Numbered from the stretch's first letter, positions 8,596 to 17,218 are shown. The stretch: 64,000 nt of DNA from Candidatus Flexifilum breve (GCA_016717205.1 JADKGC010000007.1:186001-250000), one strand, 5' to 3'. Notes: generated by a model from the letters alone, not told the origin. Made by a program: numbers and translations.

Positions 8596-9135
8596 TTAGG
8601 CGCTCGGCAATGCACCCATCTGGCTCAAGAGCCCGTAGTTGTCGAACTGCACCCACTCCTCGGCGATCATGCCTTGGTCGTCGAAACGGAAGATGTTGAT
8701 GAAGGCGAAGGTAATGGGTTGATCGTTGGGCTCGATGACACCCCACGGGCTGGCGAATTCGCTGCTGAAGTTACCCGACAGGACCGTACGCGTTGCGACC
8801 AGTTGACCTTCCACAACCACGGGCTCACGGATCGCCTCGAAATCGCTCAGCGCGCTGCGCACCGCCCCGAGAAATCCTTTTGTTGCTTCCCGGTCGAGAT
8901 CGCCGAATGGCGAGTGAACCACGTAATCTTCAGCGAGATAGTGATCAAGCGTCGCGAAATCACCAGGGATGAAGGCATCGTCGATGATTTGCAGCACTGC
9001 GGCACGCTCGGTTGCTTCGCGATCTTCGGGGGATGGGGTGTTCTCCTGCGCCTGCAGCAGCACCGCAGACAGCACAAACGTCACGGCAAGAACAAGAAGA
9101 CCGGCAAGTAAATTGGTATGTCGAAGCGTTTTCAT
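8596..9135 (-). CDS. Secreted SnoaL-like protein
   Basis: 179 aa. The ATG at 9135 has AAAGGAG about 7 nt upstream; a TTG two codons earlier is less likely. A clear signal peptide (LLAGLLVLAVTFVLSAVLL, cleavage after LQA) precedes a SnoaL-like domain: YLAEDYVVHSPFG, FLGAVRSALSDFEAI, FINIFRFDDQGMIAEEWVQFD. The pattern is that of extracytoplasmic ester-cyclase-like proteins; ligand unknown. It is the first gene downstream of the large LuxR-type regulator on the same strand, and a perfect palindrome lies in its promoter at 9197-9213. Confidence 0.85.
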   Translation of the reverse strand: MKTLRHTNLLAGLLVLAVTFVLSAVLLQAQENTPSPEDREATERAAVLQIIDDAFIPGDFATLDHYLAEDYVVHSPFGDLDREATKGFLGAVRSALSDFEAIREPVVVEGQLVATRTVLSGNFSSEFASPWGVIEPNDQPITFAFINIFRFDDQGMIAEEWVQFDNYGLLSQMGALPSA

Positions 9136-9196
9136 GGTCAAGCTCCTTTGTAAGTGAACGTTGGTTTCACTGTAAGCTTGACCATCAACGGCGTCA

Positions 9197-9213
9197 CCCT
9201 CCTTGAAGGAGGG
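9197..9213. promoter_or_regulatory. Palindrome upstream of the secreted SnoaL gene
   Basis: CCCTCCTT-G-AAGGAGGG is a perfect 8-1-8 palindrome between the LuxR-type gene and the SnoaL gene. The half CCCTCCTTG also occurs upstream of the 54-aa gene at 11860-11879. It could be an operator for the neighbouring LuxR protein or a small transcription-end hairpin; position alone does not decide. Confidence 0.4.
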
Positions 9214-9240
9214 AATAAGTGAGGGAATCGTAGCTGTGCG

Positions 9241-11742
9241 CTAAAGTAGACCGTGCAGCGCGACGAGCAAGGTTTCGGCTGTGTAAGCCTTGCCGCGCTC
9301 CATGGCTTCATGGTAACGATCAGGTGGGAGCACTAACTCCAACTGCGCTTGAAGCTGCTGCTGCGAATCGGGGAAGATCGGCTTGGACTCAGAGTTACTG
9401 TGTGCCAGAAAAAAACTGAAAATTTCGGTAGCGAGCTTCGGATTTTGATCAAAAAGGAAAAGTTTAGCGGCGAGGAATGATAAATCCGCTAAGACATCGG
9501 CAGGTATTTCGGTAGGAGGCGTCGAAAGGAGGTCGTGGACACATTCCCGCGCTGGTTCGTACTCGCCCAATTCAAGCTCGATATCTATCAATAGATTCAG
9601 TGCACGCAGGGAAGAAACGAAGCGACCAACGTTGCGCCTCAATGTAAGAAGGTCCTCAGCTAGCCGCTTTGCCAGATCAAGCTCACGCCGTGCGGTAGCC
9701 ACAAAAATCAGACCTGTCATGCCCCCATCCATAATCAATGGATTACGCGCGCGCTGCGCATGGAGAAGCGCCATCTCGAAGTGCTTCTCAGCCTGCGCAA
9801 TGTCATGTTCGTCAAGAGCTACATTACCTAGCATATAGAGCGCATAGGCCATCCGTGCGACATTGCCTAAAGTTGTCAACAGCGTAAGTGCTTGAGTTAG
9901 GTAAGTTCTCGCGGCCTCGTGTTGACCGGCGGCATTGGCTTCGCGCCCAAGTAATGTCAATACCATGCCTGCCGCCCACTGATCCCCAGATTGATGAGCG
10001 AGTTCTAAGACGTCGAGATAGATTTGGGTCGCTGTGGCGTGGTCGAACAAGTCGCTATACATCGCACCTTTATACCAGAAGGGGAGCAAGAAGCCTTTTT
10101 CCGCACCGAAGTTACGAAGTATTCTCTCGCTGCGTTCGGCCATACCCCACCAGCGTTCAGGCACTGTGATTCGGTCAAGGCATACCATTTGGGCGGCCAG
10201 CATCTTCGCCAGTGCCACGCTCTCGCTCGGTTCAAGCGCTGCCACTGCAGCCGCAAACAGTTTTTCGCCCTCCATCCAGCGTCCGCGAATTTCATAGTAA
10301 TACCAGAGGTCGGCCAGAGGATCGAGCGCTTCCGGTGTGCCGAGCGCAATCGACTGCTCAAACGCTTCGCGAATGTTCTCAAGGTCCGCGTCGATCTGGT
10401 CGAGCGCGACCAACTGTTGGGTCGTTTTTAGCGCATTGGCCCACTGCTGAGCGTAGGCAGTGAAGTAACGGCGGTGCAGTTCCCGAGTGTGATCCGCTTT
10501 TCCAGTCGCCTCCATGGCTGCGGCTGCATACTGGCGTAGAAGTTCATGAATCTCACAACGTTCCGAAGTGTGATTGCGCCAGACTAAGGCTTTGTCGACC
10601 AACGCGGCGAGCACGTCGAGGCTCGCACCGGTCACGGCTTGGGCGGCGTCGACCGTGAAGCCGCCGCGAAAGACGGAGAGCTGACTGAAAACCTGCTGCT
10701 CCGTGACGCTCAAGCGCTGCCACGTGGTTTCGAAGACCGCCCGGACGCTGCGCAGTCGTTCCGGAACATTGCGCATGGTCGTGCGGAGAAAGTCGGCTGT
10801 GTGCCGGATTTCCGCCTCAATTTGGGCGAGCGGGAGCGTTCCGACCCAGGCGGCTGCCAGCTCAAGCGCCAGCGGCATCCCCTGCACGAGCTGACAGATG
10901 CGGGCTGCGGTGTCAATGTCTGACACCCCGTTAGTCGATACTCGTTGGGCGCACTCCGTGAATAAGCGCACCGCGGGATAGTTCGCCGCATCCGCGACGG
11001 ATGTACCCACTGGGTACGTCAATCCAGATATGGCGTAAACAGTCTCTCCCTGTATGTTGAGCCGTTCACGGGAAGTCACCAGGATCGTGGCGCGCGGTGC
11101 AGTTTGCAGCAGATCACTCAGCAACGCTGCCGCGTCCAACAGATGTTCAAAGTTATCGAGGAGGAGGAGCACCTGTTTGGCGCGGAGATAATCGAGCAGC
11201 TGCTGGTGGATTGAACGCCGGTCGTTGCTGAATTGATAGCCTATGGAATCTGCAATGGCGGGAATGAGCTGGTTAATTTCCGTGACCGGCGCCAGCGGGA
11301 CAAAGAACACGCCGTCGGGGAAGTGGGGTAGGGCGAGTTCAGCAGTGGCTAAGGCCAAACGTGTTTTCCCCATACCCCCCGAGGCCAGAATTGTGATTAG
11401 GCGGGCGGCGGGATTGAGGAGGAGTTCGTTCAGATCGCGCAGTTCGTCAGTCCGACCGATAAACGGCGTAAGCTGCGCAGGCAGGTTGTGCGCAGGAAGC
11501 GGTTGTGTCTCCGCAGAGGTAAGCAGTCCCAGGGCTTGGGCTTGCGCAACAGCCTCTTTCCGACTTTCAACACCGAGTTTGTTGAAGATCTGGCGGTTGT
11601 ACCACTTGACCGTTGTCGGAGCGACGACGAGGCGGTCGGCAATCTCACGGTCGGACAGGTCTTCGGCCAACAATTCAAGGATGTCCTGTTCACGATCAGT
11701 CAAGGGGACGAACAGGGGCGTGGCTTTCGGCGTTCCCATCAT
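9241..11742 (-). CDS. LuxR-type HTH / NB-ARC STAND regulator with TPR tail
   Basis: 833 aa. Residues 12-72 are a LuxR/GerE helix-turn-helix (LTDREQDILELLAEDLSDRE, then VVAPTTVKWYNRQIFNKLGV), unusually at the N-terminus. An NB-ARC ATPase follows: FIGRTDEL at 94, Walker A ASGGMGKTR near 120-128, Walker B VLLLLDNFE at 191, GLPLAL-equivalent GMPLALELAA. The C-terminal 450 residues are helical TPR-like repeats. Such STAND proteins are ligand-gated switches that oligomerise on ATP binding, here presumably to alter DNA binding. GGAAGG lies 6 nt before the start. The likely targets are the SnoaL genes downstream and the divergent small gene at 11933. Confidence 0.92.
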   Translation of the reverse strand: MMGTPKATPLFVPLTDREQDILELLAEDLSDREIADRLVVAPTTVKWYNRQIFNKLGVESRKEAVAQAQALGLLTSAETQPLPAHNLPAQLTPFIGRTDELRDLNELLLNPAARLITILASGGMGKTRLALATAELALPHFPDGVFFVPLAPVTEINQLIPAIADSIGYQFSNDRRSIHQQLLDYLRAKQVLLLLDNFEHLLDAAALLSDLLQTAPRATILVTSRERLNIQGETVYAISGLTYPVGTSVADAANYPAVRLFTECAQRVSTNGVSDIDTAARICQLVQGMPLALELAAAWVGTLPLAQIEAEIRHTADFLRTTMRNVPERLRSVRAVFETTWQRLSVTEQQVFSQLSVFRGGFTVDAAQAVTGASLDVLAALVDKALVWRNHTSERCEIHELLRQYAAAAMEATGKADHTRELHRRYFTAYAQQWANALKTTQQLVALDQIDADLENIREAFEQSIALGTPEALDPLADLWYYYEIRGRWMEGEKLFAAAVAALEPSESVALAKMLAAQMVCLDRITVPERWWGMAERSERILRNFGAEKGFLLPFWYKGAMYSDLFDHATATQIYLDVLELAHQSGDQWAAGMVLTLLGREANAAGQHEAARTYLTQALTLLTTLGNVARMAYALYMLGNVALDEHDIAQAEKHFEMALLHAQRARNPLIMDGGMTGLIFVATARRELDLAKRLAEDLLTLRRNVGRFVSSLRALNLLIDIELELGEYEPARECVHDLLSTPPTEIPADVLADLSFLAAKLFLFDQNPKLATEIFSFFLAHSNSESKPIFPDSQQQLQAQLELVLPPDRYHEAMERGKAYTAETLLVALHGLL

Positions 11743-11859
11743 CTATTGCCTTCCCTAAATTTATTTGTATGCACGACGAACTTATCGTAGCAGTAAATCA
11801 GCGGGACAACAGTCACTATTTTGACCATGATCCCTCCTGAATTCCCTACTTGTATGAGG

Positions 11860-11879
11860 GTGACACCCCTCCTTGTCAC
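11860..11879. promoter_or_regulatory. Inverted repeat upstream of the 54-aa gene
   Basis: GTGACA (11860-11865) and TGTCAC (11874-11879) form a perfect 6-bp inverted repeat around CCCCTCCT, in the gap between the divergent LuxR-NB-ARC gene and the small gene at 11933. It shares CCCTCCTTG with the palindrome at 9197-9213. Candidate operator. Confidence 0.35.
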
Positions 11880-11932
11880 GCCGTACAGTGTGGACATTGA
11901 ACGCGCTGATGTGAGCCAACCGGAGAAAGCAA

Positions 11933-12097
11933 ATGAACGCCAACCAACAGTACCGCCTCGATCAGCTTCACCGGGATGATGTGATGCGGGCCACTCGTCG
12001 CCAGCGGCTGCTGAACCAAGCCGTAAGCCAGCGCCCCCAGTCCAAGCGCCTGTCCCGAGCAGCAATCGTGACGCTGCTGACATCGCTGTTCCGCTAG
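11933..12097 (+). CDS. Small basic protein, 54 aa
   Basis: An open frame from ATG (11933) to TAG (12095-12097) with GGAG 7 nt upstream. The product is basic and helical: NANQQYRLDQLHRDDVMRAT, RRQRLLNQAVSQ, ending in a short hydrophobic stretch (AAIVTLLTSLF). Small Arg/Gln-rich proteins of this look are frequent beside regulators in Chloroflexota and Actinobacteria, but no function is known. It is divergent from the LuxR-NB-ARC gene and 44 nt upstream of the decayed TPR gene. Confidence 0.55.
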   Translation: MNANQQYRLDQLHRDDVMRATRRQRLLNQAVSQRPQSKRLSRAAIVTLLTSLFR

Positions 12098-12141
12098 ATC
12101 ACACCGCTGAAGATGGCTGAGTGAAGAATCAGGAGCTAGAT

Positions 12142-12742
12142 ATGAGCTGCTATATGAAGTTGGTTACCTGGATCGGTTGGTTGGTGTTGTGCGGGGCATG
12201 GAGTGCCAGCGCCCTCCACGCTCAGGAGTTGACCTTGCCGGATGGCGGTTCGACCGAGCCCTAGCATCCCGGTTTAGTCAGCTTTCGGGTCGGTATCTAC
12301 TTCTACGATCAGGGGGATTACGAGCGCGCGCTCCAAGAGTTCACAATCACAACCGAGGGTTTGCCCAACTGGGGCATCGGCTTTGCAGCGCGTGGCGACC
12401 TATGCCGCGCTGGGGCAGTATGCATTGGCCATTGCCGATTACGACCGCGCTATCAGCCTCTACCCGGATTACGTGAGTGCTCTGTATACCCGGGGTCGGG
12501 CGTACCAAGACCTAGGAAATCTAGAACGGGCAGCTGCGGACTACAACAACACCATTGGACAAATGCCGACCTATGCGCTGCCGTACTGGGGACTGGCTGA
12601 TACTCTGCTCGCACAAGGCAACGTGACGAGCGCATTGACGAACTATCATCTCTACGTCTCTTTAAGTGAGGATGCGCCCAACGCCGTGGTTCTGGCTCAG
12701 ATCGAACAGCTCCAACTCGGAGTTCCTATGGATGTGCTGTAA
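12142..12742 (+). pseudogene. Decayed secreted TPR protein gene
   Basis: ATG at 12142 after AGGAG. The first 40 codons encode a signal peptide (VLCGAWSASALHAQ) and reach an in-frame TAG at 12262-12264 in the context GSTEP-stop-HPG, compatible with a CAG-to-TAG change. The same frame continues with TPR-like sequence (FRVGIYFYDQGDYERALQEF). Around 12395-12405 the reading moves by one base (an inserted nucleotide) into YAALGQYALAIADYDRAI, YTRGRAYQDLGNLERAAADY and YWGLADTLLAQGNVTSALTNY, three further TPR motifs, ending at 12742. Two independent lesions argue for genuine decay rather than a sequencing slip. Confidence 0.8.
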
Positions 12743-12989
12743 TGAGCTTCAATCCATTTAGACAGGGGAAAGTGGTTGTCAAACTGCCTTTGACAACTCA
12801 AACAACATACCGAGATGAAGGCTATACAGCGGACATAGTGCATTCCTCGACATTATTTGGCCCATGTTCTCTGCAATGATCGCAGTAACGCTGAGTTGGC
12901 GAATAGTCTATGCAAATGGGCATTTTCGAAAGAAATATGCATTTGGGTCTATTACCCCACATAGTGAACCGTTAGGTCTGCGGTTTCGC

Positions 12990-13952
12990 TTAACGGTCAG
13001 GGAGCGCACTGACCGTTTCCCGCAATCGCTGCACGTCGCGCATAGGTGGAATTCCGAAGAAGCTTTTGTACTCCCGGTTGAAGTAAGCGGCATCCCGGTA
13101 ACCAACGCGATAGGCGGCTGTTGTTGCATCGAGGTCTTCGTTTAGCATCAGTCGGCGAGCCTCTTGCAGGCGCACCTGCTTCTGAAATTGCAGTGGGCTC
13201 ATCGCGGTGACGGACTTGAAATGCTGATGGAAACCGGAGACGCTCATGCCGAGCTCGTGCGCAAGCTGCTCGATACTCAGCGGCTTATCGAAGTCCTCGC
13301 GCAGCCGTTCAACCGCTTTGGCAATGTGGGGAGTGTAGCCGCCGAGAGCCGCCAAGTGGCGTAGTCGTGCCCCCTGTGCCCCTCGCAGCAATCGATAGAC
13401 GATTTCGCGTGTAATCATGGGCATGAGGATAGGAACTTCGGTGGGCGAGTCGAGTAGTCTGATGAGGCGCACGACCGCGTCCAGCAGGTTCGCATCCAGT
13501 GGGCTGACTGTCATCGCTCTCATGTCGACTGGATGTCGGGTTGCGCCGGTATAACCGGACTCTATCATCACCGAACTCACAAGCTGAGGATCGAGCTCCA
13601 GGCGTAGGCTGAGGTAGGGGCGCTCCTTAGAGGCTTCCAGAACTTGGCTCACGCGCGGCAATTCGAGGGTGGTCAGCAGGTAATGGAAGGGATCATATTG
13701 GTAACGTTGATCCCCCAGAAGCACTTCTTTGCTGCCTTGAGCAGTCACACAAAACGAAGGTTCAAGCACACTGTAAATCTTCCGCAAAGGCACGGATATC
13801 CGACCCAAATGAAGTCCCGTAAGCGGTTGCACAACACCATCTTCCCGCACAGTTCGGGCGATGCGATCGGCAAGTTCTTCTCGACTGATCAGAAAGCGTT
13901 GGTTCTCATGGTCGGAAGGTTGCTGGTTCATTGTTTCTGAGGGACTCTTCAC
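12990..13952 (-). CDS. AraC-family regulator with AraC_N cupin-like domain
   Basis: 320 aa from a GTG at 13952; an ATG at 13931 is equally possible because neither has a strong ribosome site. The N-terminal sensing domain (VLEPSFCVTAQGSKEVLLGD, YLLTTLELPRVSQV) belongs to the AraC_N type. The C-terminal double helix-turn-helix runs from SIEQLAHELGMSVSGFHQHF to TAAYRVGYRDAAYFNREYKS. Proteins of this architecture usually activate neighbouring aldehyde/ketone-detoxifying oxidoreductases. It is divergent from the aldo/keto reductase operon, and its own end overlaps a 7-bp stem (12968-12974 with 12991-12997). Confidence 0.92.
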   Translation of the reverse strand: MKSPSETMNQQPSDHENQRFLISREELADRIARTVREDGVVQPLTGLHLGRISVPLRKIYSVLEPSFCVTAQGSKEVLLGDQRYQYDPFHYLLTTLELPRVSQVLEASKERPYLSLRLELDPQLVSSVMIESGYTGATRHPVDMRAMTVSPLDANLLDAVVRLIRLLDSPTEVPILMPMITREIVYRLLRGAQGARLRHLAALGGYTPHIAKAVERLREDFDKPLSIEQLAHELGMSVSGFHQHFKSVTAMSPLQFQKQVRLQEARRLMLNEDLDATTAAYRVGYRDAAYFNREYKSFFGIPPMRDVQRLRETVSALPDR

Positions 13953-13974
13953 AGCTTGACGACACTATCTGTAG

Positions 13975-14032
13975 GATTATACAAACATCTTGGATGATTA
14001 TACAATCATTTTGTGCGCTATTTCTCTATAAT
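13975..14032 (+). promoter_or_regulatory. Promoter with AraC-type direct repeats
   Basis: GATTATACAA occurs at 13975-13984 and 13996-14005, exactly 21 bp (two helical turns) apart. A consensus -10 TATAAT lies at 14027-14032 with no good -35; the second repeat ends at the position a -35 would occupy. This is the classical layout of an AraC-family activated promoter reading toward the aldo/keto reductases. The spacing and the -10 are seen; the identity of the binder is inferred from the adjacent AraC gene. Confidence 0.65.
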
Positions 14033-14085
14033 GAACTACTGGAAGCATGAATTGCTCGTTCGTATCTCAACCAAGATGGAATTTT

Positions 14086-14281
14086 ATGCAAGCCAGTGTG
14101 CTGCCTAGGGTTTTCCAGAATCTTACCGTAAGCGGTAGCTCCGCGTCTGCGTATAGGGTGCAACTGCTCTCCGATGTACTCGCGGCTAAGTTGAGCCTAG
14201 GCGTAGCGTCTGACCGACGCTCCCGCTGGCTACGGCGCCATGGATCCGCGGGAAGCCATCAAGATCATGGTGAAGTTCTAA
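14086..14281 (+). pseudogene. Remnant of a zinc-type alcohol dehydrogenase (MDR)
   Basis: Two fragments fit the ends of a zinc-dependent MDR alcohol dehydrogenase. ATG at 14086 opens MQASVLPRVFQNLTV, like an MDR N-terminus. In another frame 14207-14281 reads RLTDAPAGYGAMDPREAIKI then MVKF-stop, the typical C-terminal helix and strand. The roughly 300 residues between are missing, and a TAG lies just before the second fragment. The remnant occupies the leader between the AraC-type promoter and the first intact gene, so it may be the deleted first gene of the operon. Short fragments make this tentative. Confidence 0.4.
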
Positions 14282-14331
14282 GATCAGCGAATGGCAGCGA
14301 TAGCAGGTTATTAGCAACAGGAGTTCAAAAC

Positions 14332-15300
14332 ATGCAAAAACGCAAACTGGGTAACAGTGGTCTGGAAGTTTCCGCTCTCGGTTTGGGCTGTATGCGGATG
14401 ACGTTTGGCGACGCGCCGATTGGCACCCGGCAGGACATGATCGAATTGCTACACACCGCCGTTGACCGGGGCATCACTTTCTTCGATACGGCGGAAGTCT
14501 ACGGTCCGTTCACGAATGAAGAACTGATCGGCGAAGCACTCGAACCCTTCAAGAGTAAGGTGGTGATTGCCACAAAATTCGGCTTTAAACATGATGGCGA
14601 TCAGGGGCCTTCTCCCCGCAGCGGCGTAGATAGTCGTCCGGAGCAGATCAAGCGGGTCGCCGAGGCGTCGCTCAAGCGTCTGCGGGTCGAAGCCATTGAT
14701 CTATTCTATCAACACCGCCCTGATCCGAATGTCCCGATTGAAGAGGTGGCAGGCGCTGTTAAAGATCTGATTCAAGCGGGCAAGGTGAAGCATTTCGGCC
14801 TCTCGGAGTCGGATGCTCCGACCATCCGCCGCGCCCATGCGGTGCAACCTGTCACGGCTCTGCAAAGTGAATATTCGATCTGGTGGCGCACGATTGAAGC
14901 GGAAATTCTGCCGACCTGTGAGGAACTCGGCATCGGGTTGGTGCCGTACAGCCCTCTCGGTCGTGGGTACCTAACCGGCAAGATCGACGAAACCACGACG
15001 TTTGCCGAGAACGATATCCGGGCGCGCAATCCGCGCTTTACTCAGGATGCCATTAAAGCCAATCGCGCGGTCGTTGACCTACTGGAGCGGATTGGCGCTG
15101 CGCATAATGCCACCCCCGCCCAGATCGCGCTGGCCTGGCTGCTCGCACAAAAACCTTGGATCGTTCCGATCCCCGGCAGTCGGAAACTGGAACGACTGGA
15201 CGAGAACAACGGTGCGGTCAACGTCGCACTGAATGCCAACGATCTCAACGCGATTGACCAGTCCATGTCCAATATCACGGTGCTTGGCAATCGCTATTAG
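14332..15300 (+). CDS. Aldo/keto reductase
   Basis: 322 aa. The ATG at 14332 has AGGAG 8 nt upstream; the longer frame upstream is remnant sequence. A TIM-barrel AKR starting RKLGNSGLEVSALGLGCMRM. The catalytic tetrad is visible: Asp and Tyr in FFDTAEVYG, Lys in VIATKFGF, His in FYQHRPDP. NADPH-binding segments are GLVPYSPLGRGYLTG and PIPGSRKLERLDEN. It reduces aldehydes or ketones with NADPH in the cytoplasm; the closest family types are AKR11/AKR13-like reductases. First intact gene of the AraC-associated operon. Confidence 0.93.
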   Translation: MQKRKLGNSGLEVSALGLGCMRMTFGDAPIGTRQDMIELLHTAVDRGITFFDTAEVYGPFTNEELIGEALEPFKSKVVIATKFGFKHDGDQGPSPRSGVDSRPEQIKRVAEASLKRLRVEAIDLFYQHRPDPNVPIEEVAGAVKDLIQAGKVKHFGLSESDAPTIRRAHAVQPVTALQSEYSIWWRTIEAEILPTCEELGIGLVPYSPLGRGYLTGKIDETTTFAENDIRARNPRFTQDAIKANRAVVDLLERIGAAHNATPAQIALAWLLAQKPWIVPIPGSRKLERLDENNGAVNVALNANDLNAIDQSMSNITVLGNRY

Positions 15301-15402
15301 GTCGATAGATGGAACCGCTGCGATTAGGTAGGGCAGGCGGTTCCGATCTTGAAACAAACGATCAGTGTTCACGTAAGGGCAACATCGAGAAGGAGAATCA
15401 GT

Positions 15403-16263
15403 ATGTCAACCGACCCCTCAGTTACATTGAATAATGGCATTCCTATGCCACTTTTGGGCTTTGGCGTTTTTCAGATCGCGGATGCCGCAGAATGCGAACG
15501 CAGCGTCTACGACGCGATCAGCGTTGGTTATCGTCTGATCGACACGGCAGCCTCCTATGGTAATGAAGAAGCAGTGGGCAAGGCGATCAAACGAAGTGGT
15601 GTTCCGCGCGAAGAACTCTTTGTCACCACGAAACTCTGGATTCACGATGCCGGGTATGAGCGCACCAAAGCGGCATTTGAACGATCCTTGCAGCGTCTGC
15701 AACTGGAATATCTGGATTTGTTTCTGATCCACCAGCCTTTTGGTGATGTATACGGCGCATGGCGCGCAATGGAAGAGTTGTATCGCGACGGACGAGTACG
15801 TGCGATCGGCATCAGCAATTTCCACCCAGATCGCGTCATGGACCTGATCGTTCACAATGATGTCACACCAGCCGTGAATCAGATCGAAACCCATCCCTTT
15901 AATCAGCAAATCGAAACCCAGAAATTCCTAGAGGAAAACAAGGTTCAAATCGAATCGTGGGGGCCGTTTGCGGAAGGCAAACATAACATTTTCCAAAATG
16001 AGGTGCTGCATTCCATTGCTGACAAACATCGAAAAACCGTCGCGCAGATCATTCTGCGCTGGCTGACCCAGCGCGGCGTTATCGCTATTCCGAAGTCAAC
16101 CCGCCGGGAACGCATGGAGGAGAATTTCAACGTGTTCGACGTTGAACTCAGCCCGGAGGATATGCAAGCGATAGCGACGCTCGACACGAAGACGAGCAGT
16201 TTCTTTGACCATCGTGATCCAGCCATGGTGAAGCGGTTGGGTGAGATGAGACGCACAACGTAA
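15403..16263 (+). CDS. Aldo/keto reductase (2,5-diketo-D-gluconate reductase-like)
   Basis: 286 aa. The ATG at 15403 has AAGGAG 8 nt upstream. Typical short AKR: LNNGIPMPLLGFGVFQI at the N-terminus, catalytic Asp and Tyr in RLIDTAASYGNEEAVG, Lys in FVTTKLWI, His in LFLIHQPFGD, and the GISNF signature (RAIGISNFHPDR). The NADPH-binding end (AIPKSTRRERMEENFNVF) is intact. It belongs to the AKR5-like group that acts on keto sugars and small aldehydes. It lies 102 nt after the first AKR and shares its probable AraC-controlled transcript. Confidence 0.93.
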   Translation: MSTDPSVTLNNGIPMPLLGFGVFQIADAAECERSVYDAISVGYRLIDTAASYGNEEAVGKAIKRSGVPREELFVTTKLWIHDAGYERTKAAFERSLQRLQLEYLDLFLIHQPFGDVYGAWRAMEELYRDGRVRAIGISNFHPDRVMDLIVHNDVTPAVNQIETHPFNQQIETQKFLEENKVQIESWGPFAEGKHNIFQNEVLHSIADKHRKTVAQIILRWLTQRGVIAIPKSTRRERMEENFNVFDVELSPEDMQAIATLDTKTSSFFDHRDPAMVKRLGEMRRTT

Positions 16264-16294
16264 AGGATTAATTACGGGCGTAAAGGAGTGATTT

Positions 16295-16675
16295 ATGCAA
16301 CAGGTAACCCCGGAACAAGCAGTTATCCATCTCTCGGCTGAGAAATGGCGCTGGATGTCAGAGTGCAATGTCGATGCCCTGGATGCGCTCTTCCATGAGA
16401 AGTCGGTATTTGTCCATATGGGAGGGTCTTGGGGAAAAGAACAAGAACTCAAGATCATCGAAAGCCGAGGCATTCACTACAAACAAGCGGACATCCATGA
16501 AGTATCGGTGAATATCATGGGCACAACCGCCATCCTGTTGAACAGAATTACGCTGTTAGCCGTTGTGGGCGGCAATAAGGTCACCAACCCGTTTATGGTT
16601 ACAGAAGTCTATGTGCAGCAAGAGGGCAATTGGAAGTTAGGCTCGCTCTCCTTCACCAAGCTCCTTTCTCCTTAG
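16295..16675 (+). CDS. NTF2-like (SnoaL/DUF4440-type) protein
   Basis: 126 aa, ATG at 16295 with AAGGAG about 7 nt upstream. An N-terminal helix with KWRWMSECNVDALDALFHEK, a strand SVFVHMGGSWG, then VNIMGTTAILLNRITLLAVV and a final strand pair VTEVYVQQEGNWKLGSLSF, the usual NTF2-like order. Members bind or isomerise small molecules. It lies 31 nt behind the second aldo/keto reductase and completes the operon, so it may handle the same substrate or product. Confidence 0.85.
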   Translation: MQQVTPEQAVIHLSAEKWRWMSECNVDALDALFHEKSVFVHMGGSWGKEQELKIIESRGIHYKQADIHEVSVNIMGTTAILLNRITLLAVVGGNKVTNPFMVTEVYVQQEGNWKLGSLSFTKLLSP

Positions 16676-17147
16676 GGATATCTAGGTCGGCGTACTGCTC
16701 ACAGAGACAGACGGTAGCTTCATGGTTGGTAGAGAAGTTTCCGGATAATTATGTTCAACCGCAGTTGGTGCGAACAGGTTATCCAGATTGACGGGGTCTA
16801 GATGACGAGACAATAAAGAAGCGGGTTACCGTGCTCTGTCATCTTCTAACTTGGACTTATGAAGGCTGATCGCGTCAAATGTTTATTTTTGGATTGAAGA
16901 AGCGTCAAGTTTTTGTACACATTCTCGTTATAAAATCTCACTTTTAATACGAAAATGCGTCGTTTCGAGACGTGCTTGAGGGGAAAGGTATGCGGAATGC
17001 AGGTGTTTAATCCCTGAAAATCTCGCAATAAAAATTTTCAGAAACGGTTTCTAGTCACAGGATCGACTTCCCAGTGCTGAGACTACAGGTCGGAGTAGGT
17101 GTACGGGCAAATGACCCATTGAGATCCGGCCTAGTCCTAAATTGAAA
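16676..17147. other. Intergenic, no gene supported
   Basis: About 470 bases between convergent genes. A 60-codon minus-strand frame at 16846-17028 is AT-rich, lacks a ribosome site and resembles no family. No RNA gene or long repeat was recognised. Only the hairpin at 17148-17176 stands out. Confidence 0.5.
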
Positions 17148-17176
17148 ACACCTCCGTGGTAATCTCACGGAGGTGT
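17148..17176 (-). terminator. Rho-independent terminator after the membrane-protein gene
   Basis: ACACCTCCGTG (17148-17158) and CACGGAGGTGT (17166-17176) make a perfect 11-bp stem with a 7-nt loop. On the minus strand it is followed by TTTTC, so it ends the transcript of the gene at 17219-17848, 43 nt past its stop. Confidence 0.8.
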
Positions 17177-17218
17177 CTATCAGCGACTCACTAAAATCGC
17201 TCGAGTTTTCGATGGGGA

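Noticed and set aside
11739..12083. 114-codon minus-strand frame over the 54-aa gene
   Set aside because: It overlaps the start of the LuxR-type gene and the small plus-strand gene, and has no ribosome site or domain.
16846..17028. 60-codon minus-strand frame
   Set aside because: No ribosome site, low-complexity Lys/Asn/Phe composition, no family.
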